Below are positions 31,304 through 40,444 of a stretch of DNA of 64,000 nt, piece by piece. Position numbers and translations under genes: made by a program. The notes below the pieces were generated by a model. It was not told where the DNA came from. It saw nothing but the letters and a program-made list of their open reading frames with translations, and made no database searches. The DNA lies in the NCBI GenBank assembly GCA_934590165.1, contig CAKTOO010000015.1:7313-71312 (forward strand). Reading direction: 5' to 3'. The stretch comes from an uncultured Dysosmobacter sp. (GTDB lineage: Bacteria > Bacillota > Clostridia > Oscillospirales > Oscillospiraceae). Each line of letters begins with the position of its first letter. Position 1 is the first letter of the stretch.

Positions 31304-32038
31304 TTACTCCGCAGCGGCAAGCAGCTGCCGGGTATACTCCTCCCGGGGATGGTCAAAAATGTCATCCACGGTGCCCTGCTCCACGATGCGCCCCTGCTTC
31401 ATCACCAGGACCCGGTCGCACAGCTGGTACACCACATTCAAATCGTGAGAGATGAACAAATAGCTCAAATCCAGCTCCCGGCGCAGCTGCCGCAGCAGCT
31501 TTAAGATCTGGGCCTGGATAGTCACATCCAACGCGCTGACCGGCTCATCGGCAATGAGGAACCGGGGCCGCTGGATAAGGGCGGTGGCGATGGACACCCG
31601 CTGGCGCTGGCCGCCGGAGAGCTCTGCCGGCTTGGAGCGCAAACATTCCTCCGGCAGCTCCACCAGAGCCAGCATCTCCCGCACCCGGCGTTTGCGCTCC
31701 GGGGCGTCATACTTGCCGTAAATGCGCAGGGGCTCCTCCAAGATCCACTCTACTGTGTAGGCGGGGTTCAGGGAGCTGTACGGGTCCTGAAAGATCATCT
31801 GGGGCCGCTTCGTATAGTGGATGACCTCCCCCCGGTCCGGCCGCACCATGCCCAAAATGGTTTTGGCCAGGGTGGACTTGCCGGTGCCGGACTCGCCCAC
31901 CAGGCCTAAAATTTCCCCGTGGTGAACATCAAAGGACACATCGTGGAGGACCTCGTGATATGCGCCCTTCCGAAAGGGGCCGCCCTCCCGGTAGCCGCTG
32001 GTCACATGGTGCAAAGAGAGCACCAGATCGTTGTTCAT
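31304..32038 (-). CDS. Oligopeptide/dipeptide ABC transporter ATPase (DppF/OppF-like)
   Basis: A 244-aa ATPase with Walker A GESGTGKST, Q-loop QDPYSSLNPAYTV, signature LSGGQRQRVSIA and Walker B FLIADEP. It lacks the usual C-terminal oligopeptide-specific extension of about 60-80 residues, so it is a short version. It energises peptide import with its partner ATPase, which overlaps it by four bases (32035-32038). Confidence 0.92.
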   Translation of the reverse strand: MNNDLVLSLHHVTSGYREGGPFRKGAYHEVLHDVSFDVHHGEILGLVGESGTGKSTLAKTILGMVRPDRGEVIHYTKRPQMIFQDPYSSLNPAYTVEWILEEPLRIYGKYDAPERKRRVREMLALVELPEECLRSKPAELSGGQRQRVSIATALIQRPRFLIADEPVSALDVTIQAQILKLLRQLRRELDLSYLFISHDLNVVYQLCDRVLVMKQGRIVEQGTVDDIFDHPREEYTRQLLAAAE

Positions 32039-32826
32039 AGGTGCTCCTCCTTCCGTGTCCGGGTGGGAATGGCGGCAATGAGCCGCTGGGTGTAGGGGTG
32101 TTGGGGATGGTAGAATACCTGGTCGGTCTCTCCCTCCTCCACCAACGCCCCCCGCTGCATCACCGCCACCCGGGTGCAGAGCTTACGCACCACGTTCAGG
32201 TTGTGGGAGATGAACAGCATGGAAATGCCGGATTCCCGGTTCAATTTCTTCAAAAGCTCCAAAATCTGCGCCTGGATGGTCACATCCAGGGCGGTGGTAG
32301 GCTCGTCCAGCAGCAGGAGCTTCGGCCGGATGATGATGGCCGCGGCGATCATGGCCCGCTGGAGCATACCGCCGGAGAGTTCATGGGGGTACTTGTCGTA
32401 GACCCCCTCCGGGTCCGGCAGTTCCACCGCCGTCAGTGCTTCCAGCGCCATGCGGCGCCGCTCCTGAGGCGGCGTATCACTGTGAAGCCGCAGCACTTCC
32501 TCCACCTGGCGGCCCACCTTCATCAGCGGGTCCATAGAGCTCATGGGCTCCTGAAACACCACGCCGATGTCCTTGCCCTGGACCTTCCGCAAAAGTGCCC
32601 GGTCCGCGTGGAGAAGGTCCGTGCCGTCCAGCAAAATCTCACCGGAATAGTCGCACTGCTTCCGGGGCAGCAGCCCCGCGATGCTCATGGTGGTAACGGA
32701 CTTGCCAGAGCCGGACTCGCCCACCAGGCCCAGGATCTCGCCGTCCCAGATGGTGAAGCTGACGCCGCCCACGGCCTCCCGGTCCCGGGAGTGGAATTTC
32801 ACATGTAAGTCTTTGACTTCCAGCAT
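32035..32826 (-). CDS. Oligopeptide/dipeptide ABC transporter ATPase (DppD/OppD-like)
   Basis: A 263-aa ATPase: Walker A GESGSGKSV, Q-loop QEPMSSMDPLMKVGRQV, signature LSGGMLQRAMIA, Walker B LLLLDEP. Like its partner it is short for the family. The ATG at 32826 forms a TGATG junction with the permease stop, so translation is coupled. A longer frame starting at 32913 would overlap the permease gene. Confidence 0.92.
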   Translation of the reverse strand: MLEVKDLHVKFHSRDREAVGGVSFTIWDGEILGLVGESGSGKSVTTMSIAGLLPRKQCDYSGEILLDGTDLLHADRALLRKVQGKDIGVVFQEPMSSMDPLMKVGRQVEEVLRLHSDTPPQERRRMALEALTAVELPDPEGVYDKYPHELSGGMLQRAMIAAAIIIRPKLLLLDEPTTALDVTIQAQILELLKKLNRESGISMLFISHNLNVVRKLCTRVAVMQRGALVEEGETDQVFYHPQHPYTQRLIAAIPTRTRKEEHL

Positions 32827-33635
32827 CAGTCCACCTCCCTGCCCCGGCGCTGCAGGCCCTCGCCGATGAGACCCACGCCGAACACCAGCAAAATGATGGT
32901 CGCTCCCGTGCACACCGCGTACCAGGGGGCGGCGGAGAACATGCTCTGGGCCTCGGAGAGCATGTAGCCCAGGGAGGCGTCCGGGGGCGTGACGCCGATG
33001 CCCAGATAGCTCATGGAGGCCTCCGCCAGCACGGCGTTGTTGAAGCCGATGGTAATAGCCGGCAGCAGCACCTGGATGGTATTGGGCAGGATGTGCACCA
33101 CCAGGATGCGGCCGCTGCCCGCGCCCATGAGCCGGGCGCTTTTCACATAGTTCACATCCCGGAGGGCGGCAAAGGCCGTCCGGGTGACCCGGGCAAAGCT
33201 GGGGACAAACACGATGCCCAGAGCCAGCACCACATTGTATTTGTTGCCGGGGCCCAGCACGCTGATGATGACCAGGGCCAGCAGAATACTGGGGAAGGCG
33301 GTGAGGGCGTCGTTGAAACGCATGAGGACCTCATCCACCACGCCGCCGAAGTAGCCGGTGAGGGCGCCGATGATAGTACCGCACACGGCGCCGATGGTCA
33401 CCACGGCCACGGCGATGGCGAAGGTGGTGCCGGCGCCCTTCAGCACCCGGCTGAAAATATCACGGCCGAAATTGTCCGTGCCCATGAGGTTGTGGAGGGT
33501 GGGGCCGGACAGCTTGGGCCCCGCCATCATGGCGGAGGGGTCGTAGGGCGTCCAGAAATAGCCCACCACGATCAAAAGCGTCATAAAGCCTGTCAGCAGG
33601 AGCCCCGCTTTCAGATATCCGTTCAGCCGTTTCAT
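32826..33635 (-). CDS. Peptide ABC transporter permease (DppC-like)
   Basis: A 269-aa permease with about six membrane segments. An N-terminal region (TPYDPSAMMAGPKLSGPTLHNLMGTDNFGRDIFSRVLKG) is typical of DppC/OppC, and the EAA loop is seen near ALRDVNYVKSARLMGAGSGRILVVHILPN. It forms the channel with the DppB-like protein, whose gene overlaps by four bases (33632-33635). Confidence 0.93.
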   Translation of the reverse strand: MKRLNGYLKAGLLLTGFMTLLIVVGYFWTPYDPSAMMAGPKLSGPTLHNLMGTDNFGRDIFSRVLKGAGTTFAIAVAVVTIGAVCGTIIGALTGYFGGVVDEVLMRFNDALTAFPSILLALVIISVLGPGNKYNVVLALGIVFVPSFARVTRTAFAALRDVNYVKSARLMGAGSGRILVVHILPNTIQVLLPAITIGFNNAVLAEASMSYLGIGVTPPDASLGYMLSEAQSMFSAAPWYAVCTGATIILLVFGVGLIGEGLQRRGREVD

Positions 33636-34582
33636 GCGTCACCTCCCAGCCGCAGGCGGGGATCGATCCGCTGGTTGATGAGATCCGCCACGGTGCCCGC
33701 CAGCACCACCCAGAAGGCCAGGATCACCACGATGGCCTGAACCACCGGATAGTCCCGGTTGGAGATGGAGGCCACCAGCAACCGCCCCAGCCCCGGGATG
33801 GCGAACACCTGCTCCACCACGATGCTGCCGGCCACGATCTCCGCCATGGTCTGGGCCAGAAACGTGACCACCGGCACCAGGGCGTTTTTCAGCACATGGC
33901 CGTACAGCACGCCGGCGCGGTCATTGCCCCGGGAGATGGCGGTGCGGACGTAATCCTTCTGCATCTCCCCCAGGACCGTGCTGCGCAGCATCCGCACCGT
34001 CATGGCCACCCGGGGGATGGCAATGGAGACGGCGGCAAAAAACAGGTATTTCACGGCGCCGGGGAAATCGGTCCCCAGGTCTGGGAACTTTCCATGGGTG
34101 AACCACCGCAAAACGGTGCTGAACAGCCAGGTCAGCAAAATGCCGGTAAAGAAAGAAGGCACCGCCATGCAAAGCTGGTTCAGGGCTGTGCTCACGCCGT
34201 CCAGCCGTCCCCCCGCCCGGCGGGCGGAGCGGACGCCCAGGGGAATGGACACCGCCACAATGAGCAGAAAGCTCAAAACGCTCAGGCACAGCGTCACCAG
34301 CACCTTGGGGGCAATGAGCTGCTGTACCGGCTGCTTATAGCTGATGGAGGTGCCCAGGTTGCCGGTGAAAAAGCCCAGCAGCCACTCCCCGTAACGCACC
34401 AGCAGCGGCCGGTCCAGGCCCATCTCCTTTTCCAGGGCCGCCACCTTTTCCGGCGTGGCCTGGGTGCCCAGCATGATCTCAGCGGCACTGCCGGAGATCA
34501 GTGAAAAGGCCACAAACGCCAAAAAGGAGACGATGACCATGGTCACCAGCAGCATCGCAATGCGTTTTGCCGCGTATTTCAT
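33632..34582 (-). CDS. Peptide ABC transporter permease (DppB-like)
   Basis: A 316-aa permease with the DppB/OppB N-terminus (KYAAKRIAMLLVTMVIVSFLAF), a large outer loop ahead of the channel domain, and the EAA loop DYVRTAISRGNDRAGVLYGHVLKNALVPV. Several ATGs lie close together; I chose 34582 because GGAAAGGGG is then 9 bases away. It lies 51 bases after the binding-protein gene, with a hairpin between. Confidence 0.92.
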   Translation of the reverse strand: MKYAAKRIAMLLVTMVIVSFLAFVAFSLISGSAAEIMLGTQATPEKVAALEKEMGLDRPLLVRYGEWLLGFFTGNLGTSISYKQPVQQLIAPKVLVTLCLSVLSFLLIVAVSIPLGVRSARRAGGRLDGVSTALNQLCMAVPSFFTGILLTWLFSTVLRWFTHGKFPDLGTDFPGAVKYLFFAAVSIAIPRVAMTVRMLRSTVLGEMQKDYVRTAISRGNDRAGVLYGHVLKNALVPVVTFLAQTMAEIVAGSIVVEQVFAIPGLGRLLVASISNRDYPVVQAIVVILAFWVVLAGTVADLINQRIDPRLRLGGDA

Positions 34583-34604
34583 GGTCATCATCCCCTTTCC
34601 GGGC

Positions 34605-34627
34605 AAGCGGCAGAAAATGTGCCGCTT
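34605..34627 (-). other. Intercistronic hairpin between binding protein and permease genes
   Basis: AAGCGGCA (34605-34612) and TGCCGCTT (34620-34627) form an 8-bp stem with a 7-nt loop and no T tail. Such stems often stabilise the 3' end of the abundant binding-protein message; that role here is inference. Confidence 0.5.
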
Positions 34628-34633
34628 TTCATA

Positions 34634-36181
34634 TTATTCGGCGTACCGAACCGTGGACAGGTCCAGCACGTAGATGGGATAGAAGGTCACGCCCTCCAGT
34701 CCCTGCCGTACGGCCACCAGGTCCGCCAGGTCCTGGATGTAGACGTTGGCGGCGTTTTCCGTCAGGTTCTTCTCCATGGCCTTGTAGATGGCGGTCTGCT
34801 CGGCGTCATCATAGGTGGTCAGAGCCTGCTGGAACAGAGCGTCGTAATCGGCGTTGTTATAATTGATAAAGTTCTTGGCATAATCAGAGGTAAAACGCTC
34901 CAGCAGGGCACGGGCGGTCATGTTGGAAGCGTCCACGCCCACCACGGTGGACTGGAACTGACGGCCGCTGTACACATCGGACACCCAGGTGCCCCACTCC
35001 ACCAGTTCGATCTTGGCGGTGACGCCGATCTCCTTCAGCTGCTCCACCAGCACCTGGGCGGTGTCGATGTGGGGCTGGTAGTTGGAGGGGACGGTGATGG
35101 TCATCTCAAAGCCGTTGGGATAGCCGGCGTCGGCCAGGAGGCTCTTGGCCTTCTCCACATCCTTCGTGTAATAGTTGGTGAGGCTCTCGTCAAAGTATTT
35201 GCCGAAAGCGGGGTACATGCTGGAGCCGATGGGGCTGCCGTAGCCATTGAAGGCCAGGTCGATGATGCCCTGCTTGTCCACGGCGTAGCACAGGGCCTGA
35301 CGGACCCGCACATCGTCAAAGGGCTTTTCCGCGTTGTTCAGGTACAGGGCCTGCACCAGGTTCATGGTGCCCTCGGCCACATAGAAATCGTCGCCCAGTT
35401 GGGCCACCTGGGTGCTGGTCAGGTGGGAGCACAGGTCGATGGCGCCGCTCTGGAGGCTCATGATCAGGCTGTCGGCGTTCTCCATGATCTTGAAGGTCAC
35501 CTTGTCCAGGTACGCGGGGGTGCCCCAATACTCGTCAAACTTCTCCAGGACGATATTGTCCTGGGCGGCCCGGGAGACGAACTTGAACGGGCCGGTGCCC
35601 ACGGGGGCGGTATCCTGCTGGTCGTAATCAGCGGGCAGAATAGCGGTGGTCATATAGGAAATGAACTCGTTGCTGGGCTCGGAGATGGTGATGGCGACGG
35701 TGCGCGCATCCACAGCCTCTACCGACTGGATAACAGAAAACGCCTCCACCAGCGGAGTCCCATCCGTGGTGTCGGCGCAGCGGTTAATGGAATATACAAC
35801 ATCCTCCGCTGTCACTTCGTCACCGTTATGGAACTTCACGCCTTCCCGCAGGGTAAAGGTGTAGGTCAGCCGATCCTCGGAAACGGTGTAGCTTTCAGCA
35901 ACAGCAGGGGTCAAATCTCCCGTAGAAGTGGGCTTCATCAAGCCCTCGAACACATTGAACATGACTTCTTTGGTTCCTGCCGCCACCGCCAGGTGAGGGT
36001 CAAGACTGTCATCCAGGTCCTGCGCGATGCCCACCGTGATCTCGTTGGCCACCGCGTCGGTAGAGCCGGTTTGTGTCTGTCCGCCTTCCGGGGTCTTCTC
36101 TGTGCTGCCGCCTCCGCAACCGGTGAGTGCGGCGCACAGGAGACTGGCCAGAAGAAGGAATGCCATGAGTTTCTTCTTCAT
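34634..36181 (-). CDS. Peptide ABC transporter substrate-binding lipoprotein
   Basis: A 515-aa family 5 solute-binding protein. Lipoprotein signal MKKKLMAFLLLASLLCAALTGC with lipobox Cys at 22, a Gly/Thr/Glu-rich linker, then the SBP5 domain (TYTFTLREGVKFHNGDEVTAEDVVYSINR is the family signature). It binds peptides or nickel-type ligands at the cell surface. The gene context with two permeases, two ATPases and a membrane peptidase favours peptides. First gene of the leftward operon, with its own promoter and a 5' hairpin. ATG 36181 follows AAGGAGAG. Confidence 0.94.
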   Translation of the reverse strand: MKKKLMAFLLLASLLCAALTGCGGGSTEKTPEGGQTQTGSTDAVANEITVGIAQDLDDSLDPHLAVAAGTKEVMFNVFEGLMKPTSTGDLTPAVAESYTVSEDRLTYTFTLREGVKFHNGDEVTAEDVVYSINRCADTTDGTPLVEAFSVIQSVEAVDARTVAITISEPSNEFISYMTTAILPADYDQQDTAPVGTGPFKFVSRAAQDNIVLEKFDEYWGTPAYLDKVTFKIMENADSLIMSLQSGAIDLCSHLTSTQVAQLGDDFYVAEGTMNLVQALYLNNAEKPFDDVRVRQALCYAVDKQGIIDLAFNGYGSPIGSSMYPAFGKYFDESLTNYYTKDVEKAKSLLADAGYPNGFEMTITVPSNYQPHIDTAQVLVEQLKEIGVTAKIELVEWGTWVSDVYSGRQFQSTVVGVDASNMTARALLERFTSDYAKNFINYNNADYDALFQQALTTYDDAEQTAIYKAMEKNLTENAANVYIQDLADLVAVRQGLEGVTFYPIYVLDLSTVRYAE

Positions 36182-36279
36182 CGTGGTCTCTCCTTTTCAT
36201 CACTGCCTCTTTGAGGTCAGTGTTGGGCGGAAGCTGTCCGCCCTGACAGAAATGATCGGCTCTATTCAATTGTAAAAGG

Positions 36280-36358
36280 AGCCTTGCGGAGCAGTCGTTA
36301 TTTTTATAACAAGCGTCCCGCAAGGCTGTATTGTACACGATAGTATGGTGGATTGCAA
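36280..36358 (-). promoter_or_regulatory. Promoter of the peptide transporter operon with a long hairpin at the transcript start
   Basis: On the minus strand, TTGCAA (36358-36353), 17-base spacer, TACAAT (36335-36330). Immediately after the -10 box starts a 48-base inverted structure: an outer 10-bp stem (36280-36289 with 36318-36327) and an inner GTTAT/ATAAC stem. It is either an operator at the start site or a 5'-end RNA hairpin. The remaining leader (36182-36279) shows no other structure that I can name. Confidence 0.65.
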
Positions 36359-36374
36359 GAGTTTTTCGCAAAAT

Positions 36375-37625
36375 TCAGTAGGTTTCTTCGTCTGTTTTGG
36401 CGGGGGCCTCCTCCGGTGCCGTTCCTGTTCCCTCCGGGGTCCCGGCGGCGTAGGCCTCCGTGGCCAGGGGCAGGCCCTTCTTTTTCAGCAGCACCCGCAC
36501 CAGGAAATCAGCGGCACTGTACAGGCAGGCGCACACCGGCACGCCGAAGAACATGCCCACAAGGCCGAAGAAGCTGCCGCCCACCAAAATGGCAACGATG
36601 ACCCACAAGCTGGAAAGACCCGTCTTGTCTCCCAAAATCTTGGGGCCGATGATGTTGCCGTCCAGCTGCTGCAGCAGCAGCACGAACAGCACGAAATACA
36701 GCGCCTTCATGGGGGAGACCAGCAGGATGAGGAACGTGCTGGGGATCGCCCCCAGGAAGGGGCCGAAAAAGGGGATCACATTGGTGACGCCCACGATGAC
36801 AGAGACCAGCGGCGTATAGGGAAATTTCAAAATGGAGCAGCCCACGAAGCACATGGCGCCGATAATCATGGAGTCCAACAACTTGCCCCGGACAAAACCG
36901 GCGAAAATACTGTCCACCTTGGCAGTACCCCGCAGCACCCAGTAGACATGCTCCTTGGGGAACAGGCTGCACACCACCTTGCGGGCGTGGGCGGCGCAGG
37001 TCTCCTTGGTGGCCAGGAAGTAAATGGACACGATGATACCCACCAGAAGGTCGCTCACAAAGCTCACCAGACCGAACACGCTGCCGGAGACAATGGTCAT
37101 CAGTGTGGAGGCCTGGGGCAGTACTTCCTTGGTGATCCAGTTCATAAGGCTGTTGTAGGACAGGTCCAGCTGCTGGGTCACCCAGTGCTCCAGCGGCGGA
37201 TACGTCTCCAGCAGGTGGGCCACCCAGCCGCTGATGGTATGGTAATAGGTTTCTATATTGGAAAGCAGTTGGGCAATGCTCTTATACAGCTCCGGCAGCA
37301 GCACGGAAGCCAGCAGATACACCATCACAGCGATAATGGTCCAGGTCAGCAGGATGCTCAGGGCCCGAAGCCATCCGGAAGTCCGCTTTCCCTTTTCGAG
37401 CTTTTTTTCCTTGGGCAGGAACAGTTCCTCAAAATAATTGACCATAGGTGCCAGCAGATAGGCCATGAAGGCGCCGTACAGTACCGGCGACAGGGCGGAA
37501 AGGAACTGCCGGCCGAAGGATTGCAGCACCCGGCTGCCAAAAAAGGTGTCATAAAGCAGCAAAATGGCGCTGACCGTGAAAAACACCGTCAGTCCCAGCA
37601 GTACATGCCCGTCTTTCCGCTTCAT
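36375..37625 (-). CDS. AI-2E family transporter (PerM/UPF0118)
   Basis: A 416-aa membrane protein of the AI-2 exporter/PerM family with about eight membrane segments. The segments VIPFFGPFLGAIPS and QQLDGNIIGPKILGDKTGLSSLWVI are the family's conserved core. C-terminal residues after about 390 are a low-complexity Ala/Thr/Glu-rich tail. Relatives export AI-2 or act as sodium/proton antiporters, and the substrate is unknown here. Divergent from the lipid kinase gene, with 129 bases between. Confidence 0.92.
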   Translation of the reverse strand: MKRKDGHVLLGLTVFFTVSAILLLYDTFFGSRVLQSFGRQFLSALSPVLYGAFMAYLLAPMVNYFEELFLPKEKKLEKGKRTSGWLRALSILLTWTIIAVMVYLLASVLLPELYKSIAQLLSNIETYYHTISGWVAHLLETYPPLEHWVTQQLDLSYNSLMNWITKEVLPQASTLMTIVSGSVFGLVSFVSDLLVGIIVSIYFLATKETCAAHARKVVCSLFPKEHVYWVLRGTAKVDSIFAGFVRGKLLDSMIIGAMCFVGCSILKFPYTPLVSVIVGVTNVIPFFGPFLGAIPSTFLILLVSPMKALYFVLFVLLLQQLDGNIIGPKILGDKTGLSSLWVIVAILVGGSFFGLVGMFFGVPVCACLYSAADFLVRVLLKKKGLPLATEAYAAGTPEGTGTAPEEAPAKTDEETY

Positions 37626-37754
37626 GTGGACACCACCCTTTCAATATTTTCATTCTACACGGCTCCCTGGGGAATTGCAATCCTCATTTTCCCGTGATAT
37701 ACTACCTCTCACACCGACCAAACAACCATCTTTCGTCTTTTCAGGAGGCGTTTC

Positions 37755-38642
37755 ATGACGCAGAGAAAGCTTCTTTTTATCGTCAATCCCCGGGCGGGCC
37801 GCAGCAAATCCCGCAGTCCGCTGTTTGATGCCATCTCTGTTTTTTCCGAGGCAGGCTATCTGACCTCCCTGCACGAAACCACCGCCCCCGGCGACGCCTC
37901 CATCACCGCCGCCCGGGAGGGGGAGGATTACGACCTGATCGTGGCCGCCGGCGGCGACGGCACCCTCAATGAGGTCATCACCGGGCTGATGTGCCTGGAA
38001 AATCGGCCTCTGCTGGGCTATCTTCCCCAGGGCAGCACAAACGATTTTGCCGCCAGCCTCCAAATCTCCGGCAATCCCGTCATTGCCGCCAGGGCCATCG
38101 TCCGCAACGTTCCCCGGATGCTGGATATCGGCCAGTGGAACGGACGTTACTTTGTGTACGTGGCCTCCTTCGGAGCGTTCGTAAAAAGCTCCTATTCCGC
38201 CTCCCAGGCCGCCAAGAACGCCCTGGGCCACTTCGCCTATATTTTGGAGGGGATGAAGGATCTGAACACCCTGCGGCCCTACCGCATCCGCCTCACCGCC
38301 GATGGCGAGGTGCTGGATGGGGAATACCTGTTCGGCGCCGTGTGTAACTCCACTTCCATCGGCGGCCTGATGAAGCTGGACCCGGAACGGGTGGTACTGG
38401 ACGATGGCAAATTCGAGCTGTTGCTGGTCCCCAATCCCAGAACCGCCCTGGACCTGCAGAATCTGGTGCTGGCTCTGCTGAACCAGCAGTACGACAGCGA
38501 GGGCCTGGTGTTCCGCCACGTCTCCTCTCTCCGCCTGGAGACGGAAGAGGATCTGCCCTGGTCTCTGGATGGAGAGTATGCCCCCAGCGCCGCTGTGGTA
38601 AACATCCAAAACCACCAGGCCGCTCTGCGGATGCTGCTGTGA
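37755..38642 (+). CDS. Diacylglycerol/lipid kinase (DagK/YegS family)
   Basis: A 295-aa lipid kinase. It opens with KLLFIVNPRAGRSKS and has the catalytic-loop motif AAGGDGTLNEVITGL and the PQGSTNDFAASL segment, all typical of DagK. It phosphorylates diacylglycerol or sphingolipid-like lipids at the membrane, recycling them into phospholipid synthesis. The stop overlaps the next gene's GTG start in GTGA, so the two are coupled. ATG 37755 follows CAGGAGG. Confidence 0.92.
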   Translation: MTQRKLLFIVNPRAGRSKSRSPLFDAISVFSEAGYLTSLHETTAPGDASITAAREGEDYDLIVAAGGDGTLNEVITGLMCLENRPLLGYLPQGSTNDFAASLQISGNPVIAARAIVRNVPRMLDIGQWNGRYFVYVASFGAFVKSSYSASQAAKNALGHFAYILEGMKDLNTLRPYRIRLTADGEVLDGEYLFGAVCNSTSIGGLMKLDPERVVLDDGKFELLLVPNPRTALDLQNLVLALLNQQYDSEGLVFRHVSSLRLETEEDLPWSLDGEYAPSAAVVNIQNHQAALRMLL

Positions 38643-39247
38643 GGGAGCTGGAAGCCCTGCGCCGCCGCTACGGCGGCCACCAGCCGGGACTGCTGGGCGC
38701 CCGGCACAGCTACGCCGTTCTCTGCCCGCTGGTGGAGCGGCCCGACGGCCTGCATCTTTTGTTTGAGGTCCGCGCCCGGAATTTGAGCCAGGGCGGCGAG
38801 GTCTGTTTCCCCGGCGGCCGCATGGAGGCGGGAGAGGCACCCGCCCAATGCGCCCTGCGGGAGACAGATGAGGAACTGTCCATTCCCGCCGCCGCCATCT
38901 CCCTTCTGGGCACGCCGGACTTTATCTGCAACCAAACGGGCTTTTTGCTGCGGCCGGTGCTGGGGCTGGTGTCCCCCGGCGGCTTTGCCTCCCTGTGCCC
39001 CTCCCCCGCCGAGGTGGCGGAAGTGTTTACCGCGCCGCTGTCCTTTTTTGCAGAAACGGAGCCGGAGCCCTGGCGCTATGAGCTGGTGCCCCAGGTGCCG
39101 GAGGACTTCCCCTACGAGTCCGTGGGCATCCCCCGGGACTATGCCTGGAACCATGGCTGGGTGGATGTGCCCGTGTGGTACTGGCAAGGCCATGCCGTGT
39201 GGGGCATGACCGCCCGCCTGGTGCGGGATCTCATCAAATCCTTTTGA
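38639..39247 (+). CDS. NUDIX hydrolase (CoA pyrophosphatase-like)
   Basis: A 202-aa protein with the NUDIX box GGRMEAGEAPAQCALRETDE-E (near residues 60-82) and, before it, LSQGGEVCFPGG, the UPF0035/CoAse-type extension seen in NudL enzymes, which split CoA or related nucleotides. The GTG start overlaps the lipid kinase stop by four bases (38639-38642). Exact substrate is unproven. Confidence 0.87.
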   Translation: MRELEALRRRYGGHQPGLLGARHSYAVLCPLVERPDGLHLLFEVRARNLSQGGEVCFPGGRMEAGEAPAQCALRETDEELSIPAAAISLLGTPDFICNQTGFLLRPVLGLVSPGGFASLCPSPAEVAEVFTAPLSFFAETEPEPWRYELVPQVPEDFPYESVGIPRDYAWNHGWVDVPVWYWQGHAVWGMTARLVRDLIKSF

Positions 39248-39283
39248 AAAAAGCAGAACCGGCTTTCGTCGGTTCCGCTTTTT
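39247..39283 (+). terminator. Terminator after the NUDIX gene
   Basis: Stem GAACCG/CGGTTC with outer GC pairs and a single mismatch, A-rich before and five T after. It may also stop the convergent exchanger transcript. Confidence 0.75.
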
Positions 39284-39294
39284 GATATCCACTT

Positions 39295-40251
39295 TTACAT
39301 GACCAGCACGGCCACATACCCGGCATAGGCCGCCAGCATCAGCGCCCCCTGCCAGCGGTAGAACTTTCCCTTCAGCAGGGGCGGCGCCACCGCCACGCAG
39401 CTCATAAACAGGCAGATGGGAAGGTCCAGCGCCGTGGTCTGGCTGCCGATGGTCAGCCGCCCGCCGGACACAGCGGAGCACACCGGCAGGATCATGGTCA
39501 GATCGATGACATTGGCGCCGATGATGTTGCCCACGGACATGGAGGCCTCTTTTTTTGCGATGGCCGTCAGGGTGGTGACCAGCTCCGGCAAAGAGGTGCC
39601 GATGGCCACCATGGTGACGCCGATGATGCTGGAGGGCACACCCAGCAGCAGCGCCAGCTCACCGCCGTAATTGATGAGCAGCCGGGAGCCGATGACGATG
39701 GCGGCGATACCTACCACGAACAGTCCCAGCTTCATCATCATCTGTCGGTGGGAGACCGTGCGGCGGCCGGGATGCTCCTCCCGCCGCTCCGTCATGCCCT
39801 GGCGGGCATCCACGATGTTGTTCCCCAGATACACCGCGAAAATGACGAACAGCAGCATACTGGGCAGGAACGCAAGTCCGCCTCCCCGGCACAGAGCCAG
39901 CAGCAGTGCCGCGCCGGACACCATCAAAACCGCTTTCAGGTTGAATTGCTTCTTGCTGACCACCGACGGGATGCACACCACGGAAATACCCAGGATCAGT
40001 CCCAGGTTGGCGGTGACAGATCCCACGGCATTACCCACTGCCAGATCCACTTCCCCCTGGAGCACGCCGGTGACGGACACCGTCAGCTCCGGCAGCGTCG
40101 TGGCCAGAGACACAATCGTAGCGCCGATAATAAAGCGGGGCACGCCGGTGCTCTCCGCGATCCAAACAGCGCCGTCCAAAAACCAGTCGCCGCCCTTGAC
40201 GATCAGCACAAGACCCACCAAAAATAACAAAACCGTCATCCAGATATTCAT
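39295..40251 (-). CDS. Calcium/sodium-type cation exchanger (CaCA superfamily)
   Basis: A 318-aa membrane protein with two inverted alpha-repeats: GATIVSLATTLPELTVSVTGVLQGEVDLAVGNAVGSV and GVTMVAIGTSLPELVTTLTAIAKKEASMSVGNIIGANV. The conserved acidic residues and GN/GS pairs place it among the YrbG/CaCA exchangers that expel divalent cations. The ATG at 40251 follows GGAGGAC; the open frame upstream lies inside the riboswitch. Because a manganese-type riboswitch controls it, manganese export is the best guess. Calcium would be the default from family. Confidence 0.9.
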   Translation of the reverse strand: MNIWMTVLLFLVGLVLIVKGGDWFLDGAVWIAESTGVPRFIIGATIVSLATTLPELTVSVTGVLQGEVDLAVGNAVGSVTANLGLILGISVVCIPSVVSKKQFNLKAVLMVSGAALLLALCRGGGLAFLPSMLLFVIFAVYLGNNIVDARQGMTERREEHPGRRTVSHRQMMMKLGLFVVGIAAIVIGSRLLINYGGELALLLGVPSSIIGVTMVAIGTSLPELVTTLTAIAKKEASMSVGNIIGANVIDLTMILPVCSAVSGGRLTIGSQTTALDLPICLFMSCVAVAPPLLKGKFYRWQGALMLAAYAGYVAVLVM

Positions 40252-40338
40252 ACGTCCTCCTGCGTTTTTCCATAAAATGAGCGAGGCCCTTACTGCACAC
40301 CACGCCGCCGGGATACTTCCCCGCAGCAGCGATGTCCA

Positions 40339-40436
40339 GTAAAAGTCTCGCCTTTTCGACATGTTCCGGGCGGCCCAGCGCCGCCGTGCTGACGAACCAC
40401 ACCACGCTTTTCAGAGCGCAGGCTACTCCCTTTTAC
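40339..40436 (-). promoter_or_regulatory. yybP-ykoY (manganese) riboswitch ahead of the cation exchanger
   Basis: Read on the minus strand, P1 is GTAAAAG (40436-40430) with CTTTTAC (40345-40339), a perfect 7-bp helix. P1 is followed by the L1 core GGGAGTAGC, and the 3' side has the L3 core GGCGAGACTTTTAC. Between them lies a stem with CGTCAG and GC-rich arms. This is the pattern of the yybP-ykoY riboswitch, which senses Mn2+ and turns on exporters. The expression platform (40252-40338) would act on the exchanger's ribosome site or on a terminator; I could not resolve which. Confidence 0.85.
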
Positions 40437-40444
40437 GTACTTAT

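Noticed and set aside
40031..40405. A 124-codon minus-strand frame starting in the riboswitch region
   Set aside because: Its 5' half lies inside the manganese riboswitch and its 3' half overlaps the exchanger in another frame. It lacks a ribosome site.
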